Shown: piece by piece, positions 1 through 7,277 of the stretch
Position numbering within the stretch: position 1 is the stretch's first letter
Layout of the letters: each line of letters starts with the position of its first letter
From: Nocardiopsis alba DSM 43377
GTDB taxonomy: Bacteria > Actinomycetota > Actinomycetes > Streptosporangiales > Streptosporangiaceae
Assembly (NCBI RefSeq): GCF_000341225.1
Contig: NZ_ANAC01000029.1
Coordinates: 1 to 64,000 of the forward strand
Direction of reading: 5' to 3'
DNA: 64,000 nucleotides
Translations under genes and position numbers: made by a program
Notes under the pieces: generated by a model
Told to the model about the DNA's origin: nothing
What the model saw: the letters and a program-made list of their open reading frames with translations, nothing else
Database searches by the model: none

Positions 1-1
1 C

Positions 2-169
2 TCCTGTCTGCGCGCCCTGGCCGCGCACGCCCTCGAACTCGGCGCCACCGTGCACATGCCCCGGATCGGCTGCGGGCTGGCCGGCGGGAAGTGGGAACGG
101 ATCCAGCCCCTGGTGGAGCGGGAACTTCTGGAGCGTGGGGTTCGGGTGACGGTCTACGACTTCGACTGA
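2..169 (+). CDS. Macro-domain protein, C-terminal end (partial)
   Basis: The last 55 codons of a gene that begins left of the window. The segment PRIGCGLAGGKWE followed by a helix and a final VTVYDF strand is the typical C-terminal half of a macro domain, where the IGCGLAGG loop contacts the distal ribose and phosphate of ADP-ribose. Stand-alone macro domains of this kind remove or bind ADP-ribose in the cytoplasm. The substrate cannot be judged from the fragment. The last codons and following bases are repeated, in decayed form, near 1700-1735, so this gene end is the left limit of a tandem duplication. Confidence 0.7.
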   Translation, partial: SCLRALAAHALELGATVHMPRIGCGLAGGKWERIQPLVERELLERGVRVTVYDFD

Positions 170-552
170 CCCGGGCGGGCTCGAACGGCCGGAGGCTCCG
201 AGGGGTGGATATCTACCGGGTTCCCTCTTGTGGATCATCGAAACGGTGAATTCTGGATGTCGAGATCGCCCGATTTTGGAATCTATATGAGTGTATTGGC
301 TTTTGATTTCTCGTGATCCATGAGGGTCTTCCTGTTAAGTGCTTCGCCTCCGGTGGTGGGGGTTGAAGTGAGTATGGAATTTTTGAAACAAATCCTTTTC
401 GGGTCTTCGGTCTTCCTTTGCTTCTGTCGGGGTAAAGCGGGTCAGATCAAGGCAATATGTGGGCGGCGTTCGATGCGATTTTTTCCTTGACGCCATCTGT
501 AGGGTCTGCGTAAAGTCGTGGTGTCTCATTCGCTGTTCTCGAAAGGGGAACT
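170..552 (+). other. 383-bp intergenic region, relatively AT-rich
   Basis: No gene is seen here. Base composition drops well below that of the neighbours between about 230 and 550. The stretch carries the promoter of the secreted-protein gene and its GAAAGGGG ribosome binding site just before 553. Confidence 0.6.
487..516 (+). promoter_or_regulatory. Promoter of the secreted-protein/VanZ pair
   Basis: TTGACG and TAAAGT are separated by 18 bp, placing transcription start about 30 bp before the TTG start codon. The same spacing and nearly the same hexamers (TTGACG, TAAGGT) survive in the decayed copy at 1911-1940, which supports function. Confidence 0.55.
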
Positions 553-993
553 TTGAAGAAACACCTTCTCGTGTTCTTGGTGGCGTTACTGCTTCCGATG
601 TCGAATGTCGCCCATGCGGAGGAAGAGGGGCAGGAGGTGGAGGTCGAGATCACCGTCTATGACGATGGGCGGATCGTCGAGACGGGGAGCGACCTCGACC
701 GTATGGCCGGCGATACCTCGACGAGGCTTTCCAATGGAACGTTGTCGTTGCGGTCCAACAACTGCAACTACGTCCGGGTGAGTTACGTGAAGCGCTCGGG
801 TGTGTCGGTGAACCTGAAGCTCGGATGGTTCTCCGGTGACACCGGCAGGGTGAGCGGGACGAAGCGGGGCGTCGCGGCCGGAGAGACGGTGAGTCAGACC
901 TGGGAACAGGTGCGGGTTCCCGGCGGCGTGGTCGGATACATGGAGGCCGAAGGGCAGGGCAGGTTCCAGACCCCTTCGGTCGGATGCCGGTAG
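553..993 (+). CDS. Secreted protein of unknown function
   Basis: 146 residues starting at a TTG codon. The start is chosen because GAAAGGGG lies 5 bp upstream and because the first residues form a clean Sec signal peptide: MKK, a hydrophobic core LLVFLVALLLP, and an AHA cleavage site near residue 22. The mature part starts with an acidic stretch, then NGTLSLRSNNCNYVRVSYV, and ends in a second cysteine (VGCR). A Cys54-Cys145-type disulfide and a small beta fold are plausible. I recognise no family. It sits 31 bp before the VanZ-like gene and the two probably form one transcript. A degenerate copy of its promoter and signal-peptide region lies at 1977 onward. Confidence 0.8.
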   Translation: MKKHLLVFLVALLLPMSNVAHAEEEGQEVEVEITVYDDGRIVETGSDLDRMAGDTSTRLSNGTLSLRSNNCNYVRVSYVKRSGVSVNLKLGWFSGDTGRVSGTKRGVAAGETVSQTWEQVRVPGGVVGYMEAEGQGRFQTPSVGCR

Positions 994-1024
994 GAGCCTC
1001 TGAGATGTCGAGGAGGCGAGACGT

Positions 1025-1570
1025 ATGTGGCAGCTGCTCTTCTACGTGAACGTCCCGGTGTTCTTTTCCGTGGTCGTCGTCGGTGCCGCGGTGGCGTTCA
1101 TCGGTGTCCTTCTGCGGAGAAGAAACGAGCGCCTGGTCACCGGGGTCTGCCGGGTCGTGCTGGCGGTCTCCCTGCTCGCCTATGTGATCGTCCTCGTCGA
1201 GCCGGTCGACGGTTGGGGTCAGGTCGGAAGCGGGGGAGTCAATGTCAGCCTCATCCCGTTCGATTTCCTCTCCGGCGAGCATGTGACCGAGAATTCCCTG
1301 CACTGGGAGGAATGGATGCTCAACATCCTTCTCTTCCTTCCTTTGGGCATTGTCGCGGCCCTGCTGTTCACCCGTTGGGTCGTGTGGCTCTTCGGCCCAC
1401 TGCTGTCGCTGACGATCGAGGTGGCTCAGGCCGTTCTCGCGACCGGGCGGCAGAGCGCGCTGGACGACCTTCTGGCCAACAGCCTCGGGTACCTGATCGG
1501 CGTGACCCTCGTGGTTCTGGCCGGCGCGGTGCTGAGTCGGCGTGATGAGGCGACGAGAGTGGCGGCATGA
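1025..1570 (+). CDS. VanZ-like membrane protein
   Basis: 181 residues, with AGGAGG placed 8 bp before the ATG. Hydrophobic segments lie near residues 5-28, 38-58, 97-118, 120-140 and 146-168. The order of segments and the NILLFLPLG...TIEVAQ...DDLLANSLGYLIG pattern match the VanZ-like family, whose founding member confers low-level teicoplanin resistance. Most actinomycete members have no known role. The protein probably acts in the membrane with the secreted protein encoded just upstream. A terminator hairpin follows the stop. Confidence 0.85.
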   Translation: MWQLLFYVNVPVFFSVVVVGAAVAFIGVLLRRRNERLVTGVCRVVLAVSLLAYVIVLVEPVDGWGQVGSGGVNVSLIPFDFLSGEHVTENSLHWEEWMLNILLFLPLGIVAALLFTRWVVWLFGPLLSLTIEVAQAVLATGRQSALDDLLANSLGYLIGVTLVVLAGAVLSRRDEATRVAA

Positions 1571-1572
1571 GC

Positions 1573-1614
1573 ACGGCCCCGGCAGGCCCTCGAGGGTGGG
1601 CCCGCCGGGGCCGT
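1573..1614 (+). terminator. Hairpin after the VanZ-like gene
   Basis: ACGGCCCCGGC pairs with GCCGGGGCCGT (11 bp), with a further inner stem and no T-run, the usual form in high-GC actinomycetes. It overlaps the end of the coding region by almost nothing and is repeated in the decayed copy. Confidence 0.7.
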
Positions 1615-1910
1615 CGCCATCGTGAGCGGAGGCGACGCCTCACCTCGGAGTCGTTCCGTTCACACCGGCCGCCGTTCGAGAACGGCTCGAACGGGGGTGC
1701 GGGGGTCGGGTGGTGGTCTACGACTTCGGTCGACCCGGGCCGGCTCGGACGGTCGGTCACCACGACACGTCGCGTATCGGGTGAGCGCGCCGAGACGGTG
1801 AGGGGGACGCCGAGATGAATCCCTTTCGGGTTTTCGCCTCCTCTGCTTTCGTCCGGTCAAAACGGGTCAAACAAAATCGGCGCTCGGATGGTTTTCGGGG
1901 CGATTTTTTC

Positions 1911-1940
1911 TTGACGGAATGAGTGTGGTCTGCGTAAGGT
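1911..1940 (+). promoter_or_regulatory. Promoter in the decayed duplicate
   Basis: TTGACG and TAAGGT are 18 bp apart, the same geometry as 487-516. The promoter is still intact although the genes behind it are broken, so it could transcribe a short non-coding RNA ending at the hairpin 2308-2349. Confidence 0.45.
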
Positions 1941-1976
1941 CGTGTTGTCTCATTCGATTTTCTCGAAAGAGGGACT

Positions 1977-2305
1977 TTGAATAAAATCCCCCTCGTCTTC
2001 TTGATGGCCTCGCTGCTGCGGTCTCGGCTGCTGCTCATGCCGACCCCGAGGCTTCGGTCTGGATTCAGAACCCTTCGACGGTATGTCGCCAGGAGCTTCT
2101 GAGATACCGAGGAGACGAACCGTATATGGCAGTCGCCCTTCTGTTCGAACTCACCGTCGTTCTTTTCCGTGGTCGGCTTCGGCGCCATCTCGGCGTTTAT
2201 CGGTGTCCTTCCGGGAAGAAGGGGAGAAGAAACGAGCGTCTGGTCACCAGGCTCTGCCGGGTCGTGCCGCGTACGCGCGGTGAGGCGGAGAGGGTGACGG
2301 TATGA
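1977..2305 (+). pseudogene. Fused remnants of secreted-protein and VanZ-like genes
   Basis: Starting at the TTG, the first codons read as a signal peptide (LVFLMASLL, compare LVFLVALLL in the intact gene), then the frame is lost. From about 2100 the sequence follows the intergenic region and the first third of the VanZ-like gene, including the bases encoding the RRRNERLVTG segment. It then jumps to the VanZ gene end just before 2305. No open frame spans it. Confidence 0.7.
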
Positions 2306-2307
2306 GA

Positions 2308-2349
2308 ACGGCCCCGGGAGACTTCGACCGTCGAGTCTCCCGGGGCCGT
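2308..2349 (+). terminator. Strong hairpin ending the duplicated unit
   Basis: A 16-bp perfect stem: ACGGCCCCGGGAGACT (2308-2323) pairs with 2334-2349 around a 10-base loop. It corresponds to the terminator of the intact copy. Confidence 0.7.
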
Positions 2350-2355
2350 CGGTGC

Positions 2356-2384
2356 CCGAGTCCCGCGCACGCGGGAATGGACCG
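2356..2384 (+). repeat. Solitary type I-E CRISPR-like repeat
   Basis: A 29-bp element with the core CCCGCGCACGCGGG followed by AATGGACCG, and preceded by CCGAG. Length, palindromic core and the ATGGNCCG tail resemble actinobacterial type I-E repeats, and closely related elements occur at 4308, 4370 and 49741 in the same orientation. There is no second unit one period away. Confidence 0.5.
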
Positions 2385-2532
2385 ATCTCCCAACGGTGCG
2401 TACGGGCCTCGACCTGCTGTTCTCCGCGTATGAGGGCCGGACTCGCCTCCAGGACGACAGGACGCTCCTCGGTGTCCTGCCTCTTCCGGGCCTCACTCAC
2501 GATCCTGACGGCATCCCACCCCCCGACCTCGA

Positions 2533-3714
2533 CTACGCGGCCACGCTGCGCCGGTCACCCGCCACCACGCGCCGCCCGATCGCCCAGACGGCCAGCGCGC
2601 AGAGGGAGAAGGCCCCGCCGAGAACACTGGACCCCGTCCACCCGTAGGTCGAGTACACCGTTGTGGTGGCGGTCGCTCCGAGAGCGGAGCCGAGCGAGTA
2701 GAAGACCATGTACCCGCCGATGACGCTGCCGGTCCGGCCCGGTCGGGCGGTCGTGAGCAGGTGCTGGTTGCTCACATGCACCGCCTGCACCGCGAAGTCG
2801 AGGGCGACGACGCCGACGACGACCGCCCAGAGCGACCAGTTCACCTGTCCGGTCGCCACCCACGACACCGCCAGGAGCACCAGTGCGGCTCCGGTGACGA
2901 TATCGGCCTGTCCGGAGTCGGCCCAACGTCCGGTGCGAGCGGCGCCGAGGGCCCCGGCGAGACCGGCGACCCCGAAGAGGCCGATCTGCGCGGTGTCCAG
3001 GTTCCAGGGTTCCGCCGCCAGCGGCAGGGCCAGGCCGCTCCAGAGCGTGCCGAAGGAGGCGAAGAGGAAGAACGCGATCAGCCCGCGTGAGAGGAACAGC
3101 CCTTCGTGGAACAGGCGGCCGAGGGAGAACAGCACCTGTCCGTAGGTCGGGCGCTCGGTGCGAAGATCGGTCGGTAGAAGCCTCAGCGCGAGATAGGCGA
3201 GTGCCAGCAGTAGTACGGCCAACGCCAGGTAGACGCTTCGCCACCCCCAGAGCGCGGCGAGCCCTCCCGCGAACACACGGGAACCGAGGATGCCGAGGAT
3301 GACCCCCGAGGTCACGATGCCGAGGGTGCGCCCGCGTTCGGTGGGGGAGGAGAGGTCGGCGGCGTAGGCGACGGCCGTCTGGACGACCACGGCGAGCAGA
3401 CCGACGAGGGCGAGCGCCGAGAGCAGAAGCCAGAGCCGGTCCGCGACCGCGGCCAGGAGCACACCGCCGGCGGCGAGGGACAGGTGCCCGACCAGAAGCC
3501 GGCGTCGGTCGAACATGTCGCCCAGAGGCACCAGGAGCACCAGGCCGATCAGGTAGCCGAGCTGTCCGGCGGTGACGATCCATCCCAGGTCGGCTTCGGG
3601 GACCCCCAGGTCGTCGCCGATCCGGGCGAGTACGGGCTGGGCCGCGTAGATGGTCGAGACCGCCACCGCGCAGATCGCCGCTAAGAGCAGTCTCCTTCGG
3701 GCCATCGTGGTCAT
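2533..3714 (-). CDS. MFS transporter, drug efflux type
   Basis: 393 residues with about 12 hydrophobic helices and no long extra domain. GDMFDRRRLL between helices 2 and 3 is the MFS motif A. The start is the ATG preceded by AAGGAGG at 4 bp; a second ATG three codons later would leave 13 bp. It is divergent from an HxlR regulator 85 bp away, a common arrangement for proton-driven efflux pumps that the regulator controls. The substrate is unknown. Confidence 0.85.
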   Translation of the reverse strand: MTTMARRRLLLAAICAVAVSTIYAAQPVLARIGDDLGVPEADLGWIVTAGQLGYLIGLVLLVPLGDMFDRRRLLVGHLSLAAGGVLLAAVADRLWLLLSALALVGLLAVVVQTAVAYAADLSSPTERGRTLGIVTSGVILGILGSRVFAGGLAALWGWRSVYLALAVLLLALAYLALRLLPTDLRTERPTYGQVLFSLGRLFHEGLFLSRGLIAFFLFASFGTLWSGLALPLAAEPWNLDTAQIGLFGVAGLAGALGAARTGRWADSGQADIVTGAALVLLAVSWVATGQVNWSLWAVVVGVVALDFAVQAVHVSNQHLLTTARPGRTGSVIGGYMVFYSLGSALGATATTTVYSTYGWTGSSVLGGAFSLCALAVWAIGRRVVAGDRRSVAA

Positions 3715-3799
3715 CCCGCCTCCTTGAATTAGTAGCATATTGCAACTGATTTGACGGTAGGGCACACTGGTTTCAAACCGCAACTCTTCTGGAGTGGTG

Positions 3800-4258
3800 A
3801 TGACGAACACGGCGACGCCCGACGACGCGATGACCTGGACCGACCCCTCCTGCCCGGTCGCCCGCACGCTCGACCTGGTCGGAGACCGTTGGAGCCTGCT
3901 GATCGTCCGGGACGCCATGGACGGTGCGCGAGCCTTCGGCGACTTCCAGAGCCGGACCGGGATCGCCCGCAACATCCTCACCGACCGACTGCGACGCCTG
4001 GTCGACCGAGGGATCCTCGAACGACGGACCGCCCCCACCGGCCGCAGGCAGGTCTACGTCCTCACGGACACGGGGCGCGACCTCTTCGCGGTCATCGTGT
4101 CCCTACGGCAGTGGGGCGAGCGGCACGCGTTCGCGCGAGGGGAGGAGCACTCGGTGCTCGTCGACGAGAACGGCGTTCCGCTCCCGGAGCTGCGCCCCAC
4201 CGACGCGCGGGGCGAGCCCGCCGGTGTCGACACGACCACCGTTCGCAAGGAGGGATGA
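3800..4258 (+). CDS. HxlR-family transcriptional regulator
   Basis: 152 residues. The segment PSCPVARTLDLVGDRWSLLI, then the winged helix with GIARNILTDRLRRLVDRGIL, is the classic HxlR signature including the conserved cysteine near the N terminus. The ATG is chosen because GGAG lies 5 bp ahead; two GTG codons just upstream have no room for one. HxlR proteins sense electrophiles or aromatic compounds through that cysteine. Its likely target is the divergent MFS gene. The 85-bp control region contains CAACT-type half-sites, but no convincing palindrome. Confidence 0.88.
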   Translation: MTNTATPDDAMTWTDPSCPVARTLDLVGDRWSLLIVRDAMDGARAFGDFQSRTGIARNILTDRLRRLVDRGILERRTAPTGRRQVYVLTDTGRDLFAVIVSLRQWGERHAFARGEEHSVLVDENGVPLPELRPTDARGEPAGVDTTTVRKEG

Positions 4259-4307
4259 AGAGGGCGGGGCCGTGAGGCGCGGTCTCTGTTCCCCCGGGGC
4301 GACTTCC

Positions 4308-4398
4308 CTGAACCCCGCGCACGCGGGGATGGGCCGAGCGCTGGATACGGCGGATGAAGCTCAACGGTTCCGAGCCCCGCGCACGCGGGGAGGATCAC
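4308..4398 (+). CRISPR. Two-repeat CRISPR-like relic (type I-E spacing)
   Basis: Two copies of the 16-bp core CCCCGCGCACGCGGGG start at 4313 and 4375, exactly 62 bp apart. That equals a 29-bp repeat plus a 33-bp spacer (4337-4369), the geometry of type I-E arrays. The first repeat ends GATGGGCCG. The second has a diverged end (GAGGATCACCG), as terminal repeats often do. The element lies between two convergent genes, and no cas gene is in the window. Confidence 0.55.
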
Positions 4399-4424
4399 CG
4401 ACCGACCATGCGCCCGGCCAAGGT

Positions 4425-5276
4425 TCATCGCCCGGGTTCGTCCTTCTTCGAGACCGGCGCCGCGAGGAACTCCCGAGCCCCTCGGAGAACGGTGCTGACC
4501 CGGCTCTGTGTCCGGCCGCTCTCCAGTCGGACGTCCAAAGGTCCGGGAGGCCCCATCTCCGCACGCTTCCCGGCGGTCAGAGCGCAAGGGTCGAGACCGT
4601 CACGCCGGGCGATCAGAGTCCCCAGCTCGTAACGGCTGACGGCGTCGGAGCCGGCGACGTGGCAGACGCCGCCGTAGTCGGAGAAGGCCAGTTCCAGAAG
4701 AGCGGCCGCCAGGCCCCCGACATGCACGGGGCAGCGGATATCGTCGGTGAACAGGGCCCCATCCCGGCGTCCGGTGGCCAGGTCGTGGACCAAGGACTCG
4801 TGAACGGAACCGCCGTCACCGATGATCAGGGAGGTGCGGGCGATGACGGCCGTGGGATCCAGCAACCGGATCGCGGTTTCGGCTGCGGCCTTCGCGGCGC
4901 CGTAGGGGGTGACCGGGTCCGGGAGGGAGTCCTCGTCGTAGTGGACCCGGTCGCCGGAGAAGACCGTGTCGCTGGACACCTGGACCAGACGCGCGCCCTG
5001 GCCGACCGCGGCCATCGCGACCCTGATGGCGCCGTCCGCCGTCGTCGCCCAGTCGGACCTCCGATAGGCCGTGTTGATCACGACGGTCGGTCGCACTTCC
5101 TCGAACAGAGAGGTGATCGCCTCGGGATGTCGGAGATCGAGCCGCCGCCATTCGGCGCCGGGGAGGGCTCCTGCGCGGGTGCCGAAGGTCGCCGTGACGG
5201 TGTGTCCTGCGGCGATGGCCTGTCGGGTCAGTTCGCCGCCGAGAAACCCACTGCCACCGATGATCAGAACGGTCAT
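4425..5276 (-). CDS. RmlD-like sugar-nucleotide/NAD-binding reductase
   Basis: 283 residues of the extended short-chain dehydrogenase fold. GGSGFLGGE near residue 7 is the Rossmann glycine motif, VSSDTVFSG and YGAAKAAAE carry the S-Y-K catalytic set, and RTSLIIGDGG matches the RmlD subgroup. RmlD proteins reduce dTDP-4-dehydrorhamnose or related 4-keto sugars. No other sugar-nucleotide gene is nearby, so the substrate is open. No ribosome binding site is seen before the ATG, so translation may be leaderless. It is convergent with the HxlR gene across the CRISPR-like relic. Confidence 0.8.
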   Translation of the reverse strand: MTVLIIGGSGFLGGELTRQAIAAGHTVTATFGTRAGALPGAEWRRLDLRHPEAITSLFEEVRPTVVINTAYRRSDWATTADGAIRVAMAAVGQGARLVQVSSDTVFSGDRVHYDEDSLPDPVTPYGAAKAAAETAIRLLDPTAVIARTSLIIGDGGSVHESLVHDLATGRRDGALFTDDIRCPVHVGGLAAALLELAFSDYGGVCHVAGSDAVSRYELGTLIARRDGLDPCALTAGKRAEMGPPGPLDVRLESGRTQSRVSTVLRGAREFLAAPVSKKDEPGR

Positions 5277-5329
5277 GGCACGACACCGTACGTCGAAACG
5301 GGTGCCGTTTGATCCGAACTCGGATGGAC

Positions 5330-5361
5330 GTGGGGCCCCGGCTTCCGAGACGGGGCCCCAC
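5330..5361 (-). terminator. Terminator hairpin of the GH16 gene
   Basis: GTGGGGCCCCG pairs with CGGGGCCCCAC around a 10-base loop, 35 bp past the GH16 stop on the minus strand. Confidence 0.65.
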
Positions 5362-5395
5362 CTCGATCTCTCCCGGATCAGGGTGTTCCGGGGGT

Positions 5396-6208
5396 CTAGC
5401 CCAGTTCGTAGACCCGCACGTAGTCCACGCGCATCTCCTGGGGGAACTGCGTACTGCCGTCGGGGTAGCCGGGCCAGTCGCCGCCCACGGCCACGTTGAG
5501 GATCATGAAGAACGGCTGGTCGAACACCCACGGGTTCCCTCGGGTATCGGCCGAGGTGTAGGTCTGATAGGCGACGCCGTCGACCGACCAGGTGATCGAA
5601 CCGGGCCTCCAGTCCACGGCGAACGTGTGGAAGGTGTCGGCGAAGGACCAGCCCTGCGGGTGCATGTAGGAACCGGTGAGCGGCTCGCCGCCGAAGTAGC
5701 CCGGGCCGTGGAGGCTACCGTGCACCAGGTGGGGCTCGCGGCCGATGTTCTCCATGATGTCGATCTCGCCCGAGTCCGGCCACGGCGTGTTCGGGAAGTC
5801 CGCGCCCAGCATCCAGAAGGCGGGCCAGATGCCCTGGCCGCGTGGGATCTGGATACTGGCCTCTACTCGGCCGTACTGGGGCTGCACCTTGTTCTGGGTG
5901 GTCAGCCTGGCCGAGGTGTAGCCACCGTCCGCCTCCTGGCGGGCCGTGATGACGAGGTTGCCGTTGCCGTCCAGGGCCGAGTTGGCCCGGCTGTCGGTGT
6001 AGTTCTGGAGCTCGTTGTTGCCCCAGCCGTGATCACCGGTCTCGTGGTTCCAGTTGGCGGGGTCGGGAGCGCTCCCGGCGGGGCCGTCGAACTCGTCGGA
6101 CCACACGAGGGTGGCTCGCATGTCGGACTCCGTGGTGGACGCTGAGGCGGTGGTGGGGGAGATGAGGGCCGCGGCGGTGACGACCGCCATGAACAGGGCG
6201 CGGTGCAT
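5396..6208 (-). CDS. Secreted GH16 endo-beta-glucanase
   Basis: 270 residues. Residues 1-24 are a Sec signal peptide ending TASA. The rest is a single glycoside hydrolase family 16 domain. SGEIDIMENIG holds the two catalytic glutamates of the ExDxxE motif, and WPAFWMLG and WPGYPD are conserved flanking segments. This family cleaves beta-1,3 or beta-1,3-1,4 glucans, so laminarin or fungal wall glucan is the likely substrate. There is no carbohydrate-binding module. GGAG sits 6 bp before the ATG. The upstream palindrome and promoter suggest repression lifted by a glucan breakdown product. Confidence 0.92.
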   Translation of the reverse strand: MHRALFMAVVTAAALISPTTASASTTESDMRATLVWSDEFDGPAGSAPDPANWNHETGDHGWGNNELQNYTDSRANSALDGNGNLVITARQEADGGYTSARLTTQNKVQPQYGRVEASIQIPRGQGIWPAFWMLGADFPNTPWPDSGEIDIMENIGREPHLVHGSLHGPGYFGGEPLTGSYMHPQGWSFADTFHTFAVDWRPGSITWSVDGVAYQTYTSADTRGNPWVFDQPFFMILNVAVGGDWPGYPDGSTQFPQEMRVDYVRVYELG

Positions 6209-6247
6209 GGGCTACTCCGGGGGAAGCGCCACAGGGTGCACCTGGGG

Positions 6248-6264
6248 TGGTCACCCTGTGACCA
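6248..6264. promoter_or_regulatory. Operator palindrome of the GH16 gene
   Basis: TGGTCAC-CCT-GTGACCA is a perfect 7+7 bp inverted repeat placed between the predicted -10 box and the GH16 start codon, a position suited to repression. A LacI-, GntR- or TetR-type binder is possible; none is encoded next to it. Confidence 0.6.
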
Positions 6265-6280
6265 TTAGTACTTAGGCGTC

Positions 6281-6309
6281 ACTTTACGTTCGGCTTCTCG
6301 AATGCACAA
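6281..6309 (-). promoter_or_regulatory. Predicted GH16 promoter
   Basis: Read on the minus strand, TTGTGC and TAAAGT are separated by 17 bp. The -10 box ends 17 bp before the operator palindrome. Confidence 0.45.
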
Positions 6310-6388
6310 GCGGGGTTTTCGTGGAAGTTTTCCGAAAGTCCGCCCGCTCTGACAAGGGTTCTACGCTCATCCGTCATGACGCGGACGG

Positions 6389-7051
6389 TTAGAGGGTGAA
6401 CAGCTCTCCCTGTGCGGGCCGGTCGACCTTGGACTTGCGTCCGGCGACCCTCACCAGTTCGGCGAGATCACGGATGTCGCCTTCACGGTCGGCGTCCTCG
6501 ATGAGTCGCCTGAACACCCACGCGGTCACCCGGACGTCGGCTGCGGCGCGATGACGGTCCGCCGGCAAGGGGATGGAGTAGTGCCCCAGCAGGGTGTCCA
6601 ACCTGTAGTCGGGCAGGCCGGGCACCATACGCCTGGCCAACGGGATGGTGTCGAGAAGGTCGATCCGCGCCGCCACCGGGCAGTGCTCGCGTTGGTTGTA
6701 GAGGAGTCCGGCCTCGGTGGCGGCGTGCTGGGCCACCAACAGGTATCGGGAGTCCGCGGTGAAGCGGCGGTCCAGGGCGCCCAGGGCTTCGGCCGGCGTG
6801 GGGGCCGAGGCGAGGTGCTCGGAGGTGAGGCCGCTGTGGAGGGTGTTGAACCGGGTCACCGGTGCGAACTCCGGTGGGCGGATCAGGGAGGCGAAGCGTC
6901 CCGCTTCCACCCAGTCGCCCTGCTCGTAGCGCAGTGCGAGAGCCGCGACCTCGATGGGCTGAGCCGGACGCCCCGCCGGGGTGGTCGCCTCGAAGTCGAT
7001 GACCACGTACGTCGTCGCGAGAAAGTCCGGGTCGTCGGTCAGAGAGCCCAT
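6389..7051 (-). CDS. DEDDh 3'-5' exonuclease, DnaQ/PolC-like
   Basis: 220 residues. YVVIDFEATTP (D-E of motif I), NTLHSGLTSEHLASAP, AQHAATEAGLL (motif II) and HRAAADVRVTAWVF (motif III with H and D) make a complete DEDDh exonuclease set. Single-domain actinomycete members are usually annotated as exonucleases of repair or RNA trimming rather than the polymerase III proofreading subunit. The ATG used follows the only in-frame region with this signature; no strong ribosome binding site is visible. It is divergent from the aldo/keto reductase by 226 bp. Confidence 0.82.
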   Translation of the reverse strand: MGSLTDDPDFLATTYVVIDFEATTPAGRPAQPIEVAALALRYEQGDWVEAGRFASLIRPPEFAPVTRFNTLHSGLTSEHLASAPTPAEALGALDRRFTADSRYLLVAQHAATEAGLLYNQREHCPVAARIDLLDTIPLARRMVPGLPDYRLDTLLGHYSIPLPADRHRAAADVRVTAWVFRRLIEDADREGDIRDLAELVRVAGRKSKVDRPAQGELFTL

Positions 7052-7277
7052 ACGCTCACCGTAGCCACCGGGGACGGAGAGAAGGTGGGATTGGTGAGAT
7101 GCCCCTATTCGCTCCGTTCGGCCGCGTGTGGATGTGGAGTCCTCCTTGTTGCCGGGGCTTCGCGGCTCGGCCGGGGGCGCGCGTGAACCCCTTCCCCGGA
7201 CGTGGCAACCTCGACCTCTACGAGAACCGTGCTCTCTCCACCGACCCCTGTCGGGCATGGCCCCACGAGAGGAACCC

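Larger units (their letters stand above)
131..1614 (+). repeat. Tandem duplication, intact copy
   Basis: This unit runs from the last codons of the macro-domain gene through the secreted-protein gene and the VanZ-like gene to the terminator hairpin. A shorter, decayed copy lies directly downstream. Matching landmarks in both copies are the macro-gene end (GTCTACGACTTCG), the promoter, the TTG start context, the gap between the two genes, the VanZ gene start and the terminator. The left border is approximate. Confidence 0.75.
1695..2349 (+). repeat. Tandem duplication, decayed copy
   Basis: This is a shortened copy of 131-1614. It keeps the macro-gene end (GTCTACGACTTCGG near 1718), the promoter, the start context CTCGAAAGAGGGACTTTGAA, the intergenic AGGAGCTTCTGAGATACCGA, the 5' part of the VanZ gene and the terminator. 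The bulk of the secreted-protein gene and the 3' half of the VanZ gene are missing. Confidence 0.75.
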
